This document shows, one piece after another, positions 20,264-30,726 of a DNA stretch of 44,429 nt. Positions within the stretch are counted from its first letter, which is position 1, and each line of letters begins with the position of its first letter. Below the pieces are notes generated by a model. It had not been told where the DNA came from. It did not search any database and was given only the letters and a program-made list of their open reading frames with translations. The stretch is from Chara braunii (Eukaryota > Streptophyta > Charophyceae > Charales > Characeae): contig BFEA01000089.1 in assembly GCA_003427395.1 (NCBI GenBank), forward strand, positions 2,014,663 through 2,059,091, read 5' to 3'. Both the position numbers and the translations under genes were made by a program.

Positions 20264-20579
20264 TGTCGAGCGCATCCCTCTTTTTAGCCTATTCAGGCCC
20301 TGAATCACTCTAGGTAGAATAGGTCTAGTTTACCGTTCCCATGTCCGCACTTTCCGGCGGCTTCGACAAAGTGAAGCATTACCATTCACATCCGTTACTC
20401 CTGGACACCACACGCGTCCGAACTAGCGTCCAAAACTTTTAGTCTGTTATTCATAGGTCAGGTCTGAATAAACTTTAGGCAACGTCGTCTCATCAAGTCC
20501 TTAATCCAACGAAAGAGTCACACAACGTGCGACGTTGACAACCCCGGCAAATACCCTTGTCAGGGTATCTGCCCCGACA
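20264..20579 (-). repeat. LTR (5' LTR in coding orientation)
   Basis: 316 bases, starting TGTCGAGCGC and ending CTGCCCCGACA on the plus strand. It is closely similar to 16110-16453 except for one indel and about a dozen substitutions. Immediately outside is GCAG, as at the other end. Confidence 0.95.
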
Positions 20580-21150
20580 GCAGGGCATTTGGCTATATCA
20601 AAATCAAATAAAAAATCGCCAAAGATGGCGGTGTTGAAAACGGGTTTGCACACTCACTAATTTTAATTCTTTAATTTTTTTTATTTTTTTTTTTCTTCTT
20701 ATTATTATTATTTTAATTTGGTAATGAATTCGGATGTACTGCTCATACAAATGTTGTTAAGTTGATTTGTCTGCATAACATATGTTTTTTGCAGATTTGT
20801 CTGCATAACAAACGGTCGAACGCATCCCCAAGGGGTCCCGTACGTTCGGGCGTTCGGGTTGAGGCGTGGCCGACATTCGGGACGAACTGAACACCCGAAC
20901 ATACGGCCATTCGGGTCGAACGCGATCCCCCCCTCAAAAAAAATAATTAAAATAAATATAAAAAATAAATATCTTATGGAGAAAAATACAAAATACAATA
21001 TTTGTCTGAGCATTGCATTCAAATTCATTACCAAATATGAAATAAAAATAAAATAAAATAAATAAAGCTAATAATTAAAAAATAATAATAAAAATATAAT
21101 TAAAATCAGTGAGCGAGCGAGCACGTTTTCACACCGCCATCCTTGGTGAT

Positions 21151-21425
21151 TTACAGATGTGTACTTCACATAATAACAAAATTACAAATGCCATCAAACT
21201 TTACAGATGTGCATCCAAATGCCATGAAACTTCACATAATATGAAGTTTTTTGTGCATCAAAATGCCATGACAATTTACAGATGTGTACTTCACATAATA
21301 ACAAAATTACAAATGCCATCAAACTTTACAGATGTGCATCCAAATGCCATGAAACTTCACATAATATGAAGTTTTTTGTGCATCAAAATGCCATGACAAT
21401 TTACAGATGTGTACTTCACATAATA
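21151..21425. repeat. 125-bp tandem repeat, two full copies and a partial
   Basis: Units begin TTACAGATGTGTACTTCACA at 21151, 21276 and 21401. The two full copies look identical base for base, and the third stops after about 25 bases. The unit derives from the internal hAT-1 module. Frames of 79-86 codons here are by-products. Confidence 0.95.
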
Positions 21426-22147
21426 AAAAACTTATTAAAAAAGTTTTTAAAAATAATAAATATTTTTAGCCCTTGTACTAAAGTGAAAACAAAAAGTAAA
21501 AAGTGGCAGAGCACATTTTGAAACTGCCATCTCTGGTGATTTTTAGTTTTTTATCGGCTCAACAAAATGACTTCAAAATTTGTTGCTCACATTATACATA
21601 ATAACAAAAAATAAAAACAGAGGTCCCCAAGCGGACCTTTGTACGTTCGAGCGTTTGGGGTCCCGTTCGAGCTTTAAACCTGAAGGGGTTCGGCCCCCAC
21701 CAAAAAATATTTCGTCATCTGAAAACAACTTTATTTTTCTAAATTTGTTTTTTTGCATTCTCTATGATATTAGGTACATGCCAATAAATTTTAAAGTCAT
21801 TTTGCTAAGTCAGAAAAAAACGAAAAATCTTCAAAGATAGAGGTGTCAAAACATGCTCGCACACTCACTAATTTTTTTCTTCTTCACTTTTTACTATTTG
21901 TTTTCACTTTATTTTAGAATGTAAATAATTTTATTATTTAAAAAAAATATTTTTATTTATTTTTTATTATATGAAGGACACATGCCTAAATTTTTAGCTA
22001 GGTTGTTGGATTGGACGTCCGGGACCTCTCTAACCGTCCGGGATGTCCGACCGACGTCTGGTCGGATGTTTGAGCGGACAGGGTATTCAAGTATTCAGGT
22101 TCGGACGTCTGGTTGAACGGCCGAACGCATCTCCAAGGGGTCTCATA

Positions 22148-22250
22148 CGTTCGGGTGGTCGGGTTTGGGCGTTCGGGTTCGGGCGTTCGGGTTCGGGCGT
22201 TCGAGTTCGGAAGTTCGGGTTCGGACGTTCAGGTTCGGGTCTTTGGCCCG
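22148..22250. repeat. TTCGGG-rich 13-14-bp tandem repeat
   Basis: Repeated GGGTTCGGGCGTTC-type units with small changes. They form the GC-rich terminus of the reversed hAT-1 piece next to the (TA)n tract at 22271-22306. The arginine/glycine-rich frames across it are artefacts. Confidence 0.85.
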
Positions 22251-22264
22251 TCCCGAACATCAGT

Positions 22265-22310
<46 letters not shown>

Positions 22311-22570
22311 TTTTTTTTCAATGCTCGTCCGTGCAAGTTGTCTCGAACCACTCTAGTAGCCTAGAGTGTAAATTAATTTTTATCTTCGTATAATTTTTAT
22401 AACAAATTTTATATTAAACCACTCGTACTTATGAACTTGTTTTTCCCAACCCTGAATTTCTCTTCGTACCGAAATTTGTCGAGCCTGGGTCCAATTGTTT
22501 TTCTTTTATGCTTCTCTTTGGAAATGGGGGGGGGGGAAAGAAAAAAAATAAATAAATAAACTATCTTTAG

Positions 22571-22930
22571 GGACATGAAAGTCGCCATATGCAGATTCTG
22601 GGGTACATGTGAGAATATGCACCCTCAACAGGCGTTATAACTCTGCTGAAATCACGGCAGGAGGAACAAACAATAGAAAAAAAACAAAAATTCAGCAACA
22701 ACTTTTTGGACGTGAAAGCAGTTAGATACAAAATCTGGAATACCTGTGACAGTATGCCCTCCGAACGGGCATTGCAGCCCTGCTGCGATCACGACAGCAG
22801 ATAAAAAGAAAGAAAAAGAAAACAAAAAAGCAACAACACTTTAGACGTGAAAGCAGTTGGATATAGAATCTGGAGTACGAGTGAGAATGCGCCCCCTGTT
22901 GCAAAGTGTCAATTGTCCGTGGAATGCGCC
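22571..22930. repeat. 136-bp tandem repeat, about 2.6 copies
   Basis: Units start GGACATGAAAGT (22571), GGACGTGAAAGCAGTT (22708) and AGACGTGAAAGCAGTT (22843). Each has an ATCTGG(A/G)-type block, a CTGCTG(A/C)(A/G)ATCACG block and an A-rich tail with AAAGAAAAAG or similar. The third copy lacks the tail. Substitutions separate the copies. No coding. Confidence 0.85.
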
Positions 22931-23734
22931 TTGCCTCTCATTGGCAGGGCACTAATCACAGATCACCAAAAAACAAAAGCAAAACACATACAAAAAACGA
23001 AATTGGCTATGTTATCGGGAAGATGCATTCCTTTGAGTTCTGAAGTGAACACATCTCCTTCACGACCTTCCCCGACGTCCTTCCCTTCTTTCTTTTCCTC
23101 TTTTTTTTCTTTTTTTTGGTAATGGGAAATACAACTGATGTCGAGCCTCTGATACCTCCGAACTCCTCGGGAAAAACGGGAAAACGTCAATTTTTTCCTA
23201 ATTTTCCGACACTGGCAGAGGTAGTACTGGTTTAACATGACTTATCAATTTTTGATGTGCACGACACTCAATATCTTACCTCCAATACATAATGAAAATA
23301 TTTCGGTCTAAAAAATGCTTATTTTTTCCTTCGGTACCTGTATTATTTTAGTTAGTTGATTTTTTTGCACCAAATAGTAAATAATAATTTTTGGCTAGCC
23401 CAATTGTATCTACTTTGCAATTGGAGTCTCCCCAACCCCATCTCATCGCAGTTATAATTTTAATTCATCGAAATTATTGTTATAAATATCATTTTTTTTA
23501 TCACAATCTGTATAAAATTCGACTTCTACGAGTATACCTGTCATATTATTTTGTGGTCCTTATATGACAACACAAAGTTAAAAAAAACTCAATTCATGTA
23601 ACCTTATAGAGTTATCTCTATATTTAAAGAATATACCACCACTAAACAATTGATTTTCTTATATTGTTTACTTGATGACACGCTCGATATTGATGAACCA
23701 AAAACATCTCTTATTTGAAAATTTNTATAATNCT
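22931..23734. other. No recognisable gene
   Basis: AT-rich sequence with a C/T-rich tract near 23070-23115. Short frames only. N calls begin at 23725. Confidence 0.5.
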
Positions 23735-23742
23735 ANANCCGN

Positions 23743-23782
23743 CTAGGCTACNNGNGTGGCCGGGGGNCATTACCAGGACGAG

Positions 23783-23823
<41 letters not shown>

Positions 23824-24015
23824 TTTTTTTTTTTTTTTTTTNNNTTTNNTAAAGAATTTTGGTGTGACCCTGAGACAAAAGTTGTTCAGTTTATTTTTCT
23901 ATGTAACATAGTTTTTATTCGGATGTTTTTTTTTTGCTAGGACCTTCATTGGGCCTTGCACGGCCGGGCCGTTCGGGAAAATAGGGTGACCCGGGCGGCC
24001 CGACTGGTAGCTTAT
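23743..24015. mobile_element. hAT-2 MITE with a target duplication partly masked by N
   Basis: The left end CTAGGCTAC and the right end GGTAGCTTAT match the hAT-2 terminus. The right flank ATATCCGT (24016-24023) is compatible at all eight positions with the left flank ANANCCGN (23735-23742). Inside is the family core (TAAAGAATTTTGGTGTGACC and onward) and the GGGTGACCCGGGCGGCCCG subterminal block. An A37/T22 junction (23783-23841) inside it may be a mis-join. Confidence 0.75.
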
Positions 24016-24223
24016 ATATCCGTAAAAAAAATAAAAATGAACGGTTATCTTTTGGAAATTGACGTGATTTACATGTTGAAAATTATAAGGTTTTGTAAAA
24101 ATCAATTATGAAGACACTTGTAGTGAACGAAATACCGACGATGATATCCGCAAGTCAAACAACACACCAAATTGTTGATTATTCAATATACATCTTGAAA
24201 CTCAATTTATATGAGTCAATCAC

Positions 24224-24716
24224 AAATAGAGATGAAAATATCACGAAATCGATATAAAGAAAAAGCATATAGGTGAAAAAATGATGTCAAATAAGTCAAT
24301 TTTTGTCACTTTAATAAAGCATCAACTGTTCGATTTGTTTTTGCTTATGATCTGTATAAGCTTAAAAATAAAACTTTGCAACCGATTCAATCCAATATTT
24401 TTGGGGTTTAGTTGCATCTTTGTTTATGATAATCTAAATTATTTTTTAATATTTTATCAAAGATATTCATAAATAGAGATATATGAAATATCATGAAATT
24501 GAAATAAATAAAGTGTAAATAGGTGAGAAAATAAAAAACGAATAAGTCAAATTTTATCACTCTAACAAAACATAAATTATTCGGTTTGTTTTTGCTTATA
24601 ATAAAAATTGCATAAAAAGTAATATTTTTGCAACATATTAAATCCAACATACTTGGGGTTTCGTATAATTTTTATTTGTGATAAAGTTGATTATTTTTTT
24701 ATTATGCTTAACGGTC
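24224..24716. repeat. 247-bp tandem duplication, diverged
   Basis: AAATAGAGAT starts both copies, at 24224 and 24471. TTTTTGCTTAT recurs about 250 bases apart, and TTGGGGTTT at 24401 and 24652. The copies are clearly diverged, with many substitutions and small indels. AT-rich and non-coding. Confidence 0.75.
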
Positions 24717-24841
24717 GTGAAATGAAAATTATCACATTAACGATGATAAACTTGAATAACATGAATTATTATTACTACCTTATAATCAACGGTTATATAT
24801 TTTTATTGTATGAGAAACAGTTCGCCAGAGTTAAAAATTAA

Positions 24842-25223
24842 AAGAACACAATTTGATTTGATAGTGTTCATAAACTACATATTGGGTCTACATGTGGCCT
24901 GTCATACTGCAACTAAATTGCTTCAATGACACAACATGAAATGTTTTTTTTTCACAACAAAGAAATGCATGATCATGCTGTATGAAGTGTAGTCTTAACT
25001 GTCACTTTTTGCTTTCGTGTAATAAGCGTTGTTTGGTTGTCGTACCCAGCTCCAATCAGAATCTTTATGTGTAAGAATGTAAATAAATCTCATAATACAT
25101 TTAAATCTCTAACAAATTATTTATAAATATTAAAAATTTTCATAAATAAATAATAACCTAGCCTATCAAAGTGGTCTGGGACCACTTGCCCAACCAAACA
25201 AAAAACAATAAAACTATAAAAAT
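24842..25223. other. AT-rich DNA with an orphan hAT-2 left end
   Basis: No gene. At 25158 a left-type terminus, CTAGCCTATC followed by AAAGTGG, matches the start of the element at 25224. The candidate partner right end at 26080 does not give a convincing duplication (about five of eight). Confidence 0.45.
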
Positions 25224-25798
25224 CTAGGGTACCAAAGTGGCATGGGTCCACTTGCCAGGCGGGCCCAAAAAAAAATAATAAATTAAAAAGCAAGGCTACC
25301 ATCAGGGTCACCCAGGTCACTCTATTTTCTCGAGCGGCCCGACCGTACAAGGATAAGGGAACGTCTCAGCCCCTCCCCCCAAAAAAACTTCAAAAAATCC
25401 GAAAACAAACTATGTTATGCAGAACAATAAGTTGAACGGGTTTCGTCTAAAGGTTACATCGAAATTCGTTACCAAATTTAAAATAAAAAATCATGTTTAT
25501 TTTTTTATTTTTTTTATATAGTTTTTGCCCGGCCGGGCAAATGGACCCGAGCTACTTTGTTTGGTAGCCTAGTAAAAAAGTAAGAATTATTTTTTAATTG
25601 AAAATTTTATTATAAATTTGATGAATAATTTTGATATGACCCTGAGACAAAAGTTGTTCACATTTTTTTTTTTATAATATAGTTTTTTTTTTGTTTTTTT
25701 TTTGAATTATTTGTTTTGGTTGTTACCTCCCCTACTCTTTCCACTTTTAGTCCGCCCGCGAAAATAGAGTGACTAGGGCGGCCCGGTAGGTAGCCTAA
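25224..25798. mobile_element. hAT-2 MITE with perfect 8-bp target duplication
   Basis: It starts CTAGGGTACC and ends GGTAGCCTAA. The flanks are identical: ATAAAAAT at 25216-25223 and 25799-25806. The 575 bp include a second hAT-2 copy inserted at 25291-25572. Without it, the host copy would be about 285 bp, like its relatives. No coding. Confidence 0.88.
25291..25572. mobile_element. hAT-2 MITE nested inside another hAT-2 MITE
   Basis: It begins CAAGGCTACC and ends GGTAGCCTAG. Flanks TTAAAAAG and TAAAAAAG agree at seven of eight. It contains the shared core in forward orientation (ACTATGTTATGCAGA near 25410, then TTACCAAATTT near 25470). Confidence 0.75.
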
Positions 25799-25876
25799 AT
25801 AAAAATAATTTGTTTTATTAAAGAATTTTGATGTGTCCCTAAGAGAAAAGGTGATCAGATAGAGTGTGTGAAAAGT

Positions 25877-25939
25877 ACTCGTGCACACGAAATACACAAG
25901 TCGAGTAACTCATGCACACGAAATACACAAGTCGAGTCA
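25877..25939. repeat. 30-bp direct repeat, two copies
   Basis: GTGCACACGAAATACACAAG and the related CATGCACACGAAATACACAA, both followed by GTCGAGT, lie side by side. Non-coding. Confidence 0.85.
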
Positions 25940-25999
25940 CAGTACAAAAGTACATACATCGTAAATGCTCGTTAAATAATTTTTTTTTTTTTTTTTTCT

Positions 26000-26080
26000 A
26001 CTAGGACCTCCCATGGTCTTTGCACGACCTGGACCGTCCGGAAAAATAGGGTAACCCGGGCGGCCCACTTGGTAGCCTAG
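26000..26080. mobile_element. Orphan hAT-2 right end
   Basis: The block AAAATAGGGTAACCCGGGCG, then GCCCACTTGGTAGCCTAG, is the right subterminal region and terminus of hAT-2. No left end with a matching flank was found. Confidence 0.6.
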
Positions 26081-26184
26081 ATCATATAACTCATTAATGC
26101 TCGTGAGGGCAGGTGAATTCATAATAATAAGTATTTTACAGTTGTTCGCATCAACATTCTCTAAAAATACTTTATGATTTTAGT

Positions 26185-27145
26185 CAGGGTTACCGACGTT
26201 CGGAACGGGCCGAATGGTCGAACCCGAACGCCCGAACGTACGGGACCCCTTCGGGAGGCGTTCGGCCGTTCGAGCCGAACGTGGACAAAAAAAAANNNNN
26301 NNNNNNNNNNNNNNNNNNNNNNNNNNNNNNNNNNNNNNNNNNNNNNNNNNNNNNNNNNNNNNNNNNNNNNNNNNNNNNNNNNNNNNNNNNNNNNNNNNNN
26401 NNNNNNNNNNNNNNNNNNNNNNNNNNNNNNNNNNNNNNNNNNNNNNNNNNNNNNNNNNNNNNNNNNNNNNNNNNNNNNNNNNNNNNNNNNNNNNNNNNNN
26501 NNNNNNNNNNNNNNNNNNNNNNNNNNNNNNNNNNNNNNNNNNNNNNNNNNNNNNNNNNNNNNNNNNNNNNNNNNNNNNNNNNNNATAACTAAACAACATT
26601 TGGCTGGGCTTTACATCCAAATTCTTTACCAAATTTGAATTAAAAATCCAATACAGAAAATAAACACTATGATAAAAATAAGAAAAAATAAAAAGAGAAT
26701 TAAAATTAGTGCGTGTGCCAGCACCTTTTCGACACCGCCATCTGTGCCGATTTTTAATTATTTTTTGGCATTGACAAATGCCCTGAAAATTTACAGATAT
26801 GTAGTTTACATAATCAATAACTCATTTAATTTTTTTCAAAAAATAATAAAATTGTTTAGGCCCCGAAATAAAGTGAAAACAAAAAGTTAAAATTGAAAAC
26901 AAATATATTAGTGAGTGGGCGAGCACGTTTTGACACCCCCACCTGTGACTATTTTTAATGTTTGTTTGGATTAGCAGAATGGCTTCAAAATTAATAGGCG
27001 TGTAGGTCACATCATAGAGAACGCACAAAAAACAATTCAGAAGAAAAAACTTATTTGTAGGCCCCGAAATATTTTTTGGCGGGGGCCGAACATGGAGGTG
27101 TTCGGCCCTCGAACGGGACCCCGAACGTTCGGTGAGGTAACCCTG
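26185..27145. mobile_element. hAT-1 element with perfect 8-bp target duplication
   Basis: It starts CAGGGTTACC and ends GGTAACCCTG, a perfect 10-bp terminal inverted repeat, flanked on both sides by ATTTTAGT (26177-26184 and 27146-27153). The CAGGG terminus with an 8-bp duplication is the hAT signature. Inside: CCGAACG-rich ends, the shared core, and two copies of a module with a CGCCATCTGTG-type hairpin and GACACC. A 289-base N gap removes part of the left side. No transposase is seen. Confidence 0.92.
26296..26584. other. Assembly gap
   Basis: A run of 289 N. Frames spanning it are meaningless. By comparison with the copy at 28412, it probably hides an A-rich stretch and perhaps more. Confidence 0.99.
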
Positions 27146-27316
27146 ATTTTAGTAATATTACAGTTTGCTCATAAATCCATATTTTTCAATTCGGATTAAT
27201 CTCACCAAACATTGCAAATACATCAAATAAAACCTTAATATTTGACTAAATCTTGTTGAATATAAAATTATAATTAATGTAAAAACAACATAAATATAAC
27301 AACGTGGTGAAAAAAT

Positions 27317-27670
27317 ATAGGTTACCTGATCGAACGTCCGGACCCCCCTTGACCATCCGGGGTTGTCCGCTCGGACATCCTCCCTTGGCAGACTGTCCGA
27401 GCCCGAATGACAGAAACAAAAACAAAAACAAAAACAAAAAATTCCTCCAAAAAATCAGAAAAAAAAACTATGTTATGCAGAAACATAAACTGAACAACTT
27501 TTGTCTTGGGATAATATCTAAAGTCGTTGTCAATTAAAAAAAAAATAAAAAAAATAAAGGCATTCCCAATATTTTTTTTATTTTTTTCGTGCATTTAATT
27601 GCTAAAAATGAAGTTGTTTGGACCCAGATGTCCGGGACCCCCCTGACTATACGCCCAGGACGTAACATAG
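27317..27670. mobile_element. hAT-3 MITE with perfect 8-bp target duplication
   Basis: It starts ATAGGTTACC and ends CGTAACATAG, with GAAAAAAT at both flanks (27309-27316 and 27671-27678). Subterminal blocks are TCCGGACCCCC-like, not CCGAACG. The interior has the same core as hAT-1 and hAT-2 (ACTATGTTATGCAGAAA near 27467) and a short (AAAAAC)n tract at 27415-27439. 354 bp, non-coding. Confidence 0.85.
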
Positions 27671-27678
27671 GAAAAAAT

Positions 27679-28403
27679 CGAATTTATTTTTCACGTTGTT
27701 TGAAGATAATAGTGCAATTAAGGTATACGATAAAACAAATATAAAAAATTTGTCAAACAATTCTAGTTAATTTCCCACTAAAATGACGTGAGGCGTCGAT
27801 GAGTCAATGTGTAATCATAAATGACTAAAAATTATTAAAATGATAAATAAAAATAATTTTTGCTATCTCCTTCTCACAAATATAGACGCGGTGATATCCT
27901 TTATAAAAACAAATCATCGGAAAGATACACGTTTTACAAAATCTACGAATGATTGATCATCTTAAGAAAATGTTAATTTTTTAAGGCAAACAGTGCAAGG
28001 TTTTAAAGTTGAAAAATAAAAATAATATATTTATTTGTAAATAAAAATATTAATATGAAAATGCATAATTTTTTATCTAATGAATCGACACGTCATTAAA
28101 TCAACAAGTTATTATCGAACGTCCTCATTATACAGGTACAATAATTTTTATGGTGATCGTTATTAAGATATGCAACAATTTAATTGCACAAAATAACACA
28201 TAATCACATCAAAAACCAAATGATATAGATTTGAGGAAAATATCATTATACTTAAATATTATGTCTCGATATTAAAGTTAAAAAAAAAAAAAAAAAAACA
28301 ATAGGTCGTGTTTTCAACTAGTATTTGACAATCCACATTATGAAATATAATATAGAACTTAATATTAATGATGCAGTTTTACAATAAATTAAAAAAAAAT
28401 ATA
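27679..28403. other. AT-rich DNA without recognisable feature
   Basis: No long frame, RNA gene or terminal repeat was detected. Confidence 0.55.
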
Positions 28404-28411
28404 GGTGAATC

Positions 28412-29138
28412 CAGGGTAACCGGTGTTCGGGACGGGGCGAACGCCCGAACCCGAATGCCCCAACATGCGGANAAAAAAAAAAAAAAAAAAAAAAATCAAA
28501 GTCGTCAAAAAAATCTAAAACAAAAACTATATTATGGATAAAAATAAATTAAACAAGATTTGTCTGAGCACTACATCCGAATTCCTTACCAAATTTGAAA
28601 TAAAAATAAAATCCAAAAAAAAATACTTATAATAAAAAAAAAAAATAAAAAAAAAATAAATAAATTTAGTTAGTGCACGAATGTGTTTCGACACCGCCAT
28701 CTCTGGCGATTTTTTTTTTTTTTTTTTTGGGCATAGTTAAATGCCCTAAAAATTTACAGATGTGTACTTCACATAATAAAAAAACCACTAAAAAAGTTTC
28801 AAAAAAGAATAAAATTGTTTAGACTCCGAACTAAAGTGAAAACAAAGAGTAAAAACTGAAAAAATACGTGGGCGAGCACGTTTTGACACCGCTATCTTTG
28901 GCGATTTTTAATTCTTTTTTGGCTTAGCCAAATAACTTGAAAATTTAAAAGCATTTACCCCACGTTATACACAACTCACAAAAAAAAACAATAATAAAAA
29001 AATTATTATTTTTAGACCTCAAAATAATTATTGGCGGGGGCCGAATGCAGTCGGGTTCGGACCGCGTACGGGACCCCAAACGCCCGTACGTACCGAGGTC
29101 TGCCCGGGGACCTCCGTATGTACGGGCTAGTGACCCTG
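28412..29138. mobile_element. hAT-1 element with perfect 8-bp target duplication
   Basis: It starts CAGGGTAACC and ends TAGTGACCCTG, flanked by GGTGAATC on both sides (28404-28411 and 29139-29146). It has the full hAT-1 layout in 727 bp: GC-rich CCGAAC end, poly-A, shared core, two tandem modules each with a CGCCATCTCTGGCG-type hairpin, then a GTACGGGACCCC-rich end. One N lies in the poly-A. No coding. Confidence 0.93.
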
Positions 29139-29146
29139 GGTGAATC

Positions 29147-30720
29147 AATATTTGCAATATGGTATGACAATTTTGTGATTATGTATAGTTTGGGACACAT
29201 AAATATCTTCGTATGACAATTTGTTTATAACTTCTACAGTCATTGATAAAAAAAATGGGGGTGTTATTATCACCCAATTGAACATTTATTGGAGAATTTT
29301 TTTTCTTCCATAACCTGATAATAATTTCTAAAAATAAAATAAAATGAAGTTAGCTTATGGCATATTATGTACAAGGTGATGAAAATTCAATAATGATTAC
29401 TATGTAGTCTTACAAAATGTTAAGCTTATCATACGAGCTCGAGTATTTCACATTGGGTATAACTACGACATCAAGTTGGAATGTCATTCTAGTATTATAA
29501 ACATAGGTTGTTTATTAATCATGACGAATCTTTATAGAAGATAAAATCATTTATATACAAGCAAGTAAGCAAAGTAAATGTCATTCAGATTCTTCTAAAT
29601 TAGCTCAGTGAAACAACCGACGTTCCACTATACTCAATTAGTTATTCGACCGAACACTGGACTTTATTTTTTAAGTTATTATTTTTTTCTTTATTCATTT
29701 TTTGAAACATCATGAGGGGTGATTAATCTAACGTGTTCTATTTTTATAGTATGAAAAAATATTGTTTTGTTTTATGTGGATGCATCATCAGTGGAACATC
29801 GACTAACCTCTCTTTTTTGTTTTCTTGATATTGATATGTGTGAGTGAGTGTGTGTATTCACGTTTGTCCGTGCTTGTGTGGGATTTATCATCAATCGGTT
29901 TGATCAATCAATCCATAAACCACCCAATCTATTTATTGATTGGTCGATGATTAATTCATGGATAGATAAATCGATTTCAATAAGAAAAGTGTTCTAACTT
30001 GCACTACACATGCGTGTAACATGCTTTAATGTGCATTTTTTTTTTCTTTTACATGGTTATATTAGATTTATGTGTGTTTGTATGATTGACCAATATCAAT
30101 TAATCAATTGAGTATGATACAATCATCGATTAATTGATTGTCTAATACCACCTTAATCTATCTCTATAAAAGCAAAAAAAAAAAAAAACATGTGCGTCCG
30201 TTGTGTTTTCCCGTACATGTGAATGCGTGGGGGGTCGCACATGTTTTTTTCTTATGCATGAGCGTGTTGTCATATTCACTATGAAATGTGTGTGTGTGTA
30301 CATTTTTTTTTTTTCCATAGATGAGTATGTCGTTTTTTTTTATGTATGTGATGTTTCTCTTTCTCGTGATGTGTCTCTCTAACTCTCTATGCTTGGTCAT
30401 ATTCCGTCTTCAATATTTATGCAAGTATGTGTAAGTGCTTGTTATCATGTTCATTATAGAATGTGTGGGTGTGTATTTGTGTGTGAATGCATGTGTCTAG
30501 CGACATGTGTCTATGTTATCTCTCTCTCTATCCCTATCTCTCTATATTTGTTTCCCTCGCACTTTGTGTATATCTCTCTCTCGATATGTTGTCATGTTAT
30601 TTTTTTATATCTATGTTTGTTTGTTTCTTTATTTATATATACATGCATTTGCGTTTGTTATGTTATATGTGTGGGTGGGTGTTGTCATTTTTTGACCTTT
30701 TCGTCAGACTTTTATCGACT
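29147..30720. other. AT-rich and low-complexity DNA
   Basis: Many short ATTGATTAATCAATTG-like palindromic runs occur at 29890-30150, and GTGTGT and CTCTCT stretches at 30280-30600. Frames such as 30389-30775 reflect these tracts. No gene is supported. Confidence 0.6.
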
Positions 30721-30726
30721 TACCAA

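Larger units (their letters stand above)
16110..20579 (-). mobile_element. Non-autonomous Ty3/Gypsy-type LTR retrotransposon
   Basis: Two long direct repeats (16110-16453 and 20264-20579) begin TGTCGGG/TGTCGAG and end CCCCGACA, bounding a 4,470-bp element. Coding is on the minus strand. A tRNA-Asp-type primer site lies just inside the right LTR, followed by two gag-like units and a CCHC knuckle. No protease, RT, RNase H or integrase is recognisable, so it would depend on another element's pol. The flanks share GCAG on both sides, and the surrounding hAT-1 sequence becomes continuous when the element is removed. The polypurine tract is not obvious. Confidence 0.92.
15690..22270. mobile_element. 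Rearranged cluster of hAT-1 copies flanked by (TA)n
   Basis: Three hAT-1 pieces lie in alternating orientation. The first is reversed, from GGTTACTAAGC near 15692 through the hairpin module near 15955 to a CCGAACG-rich end near 20890, and is interrupted by the LTR element. The second runs forward from about 20890 to 21620. The third is reversed, from about 21620 to GTTACCCTA at 22270. Both outer ends abut TA repeats (15664-15690 and 22271-22306), so a TATATATA duplication cannot be told from pre-existing microsatellite. Boundaries between pieces are approximate. Confidence 0.6.

Noticed and set aside
22043-22393. Arginine/glycine-rich 116-codon frame ending in IYIYIY
   Set aside because: It reads through a TTCGGG tandem repeat and a (TA)n tract. 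Three overlapping frames look equally good.
26174-26638. Frames of 103-154 codons
   Set aside because: Most residues come from the 289-base N gap.
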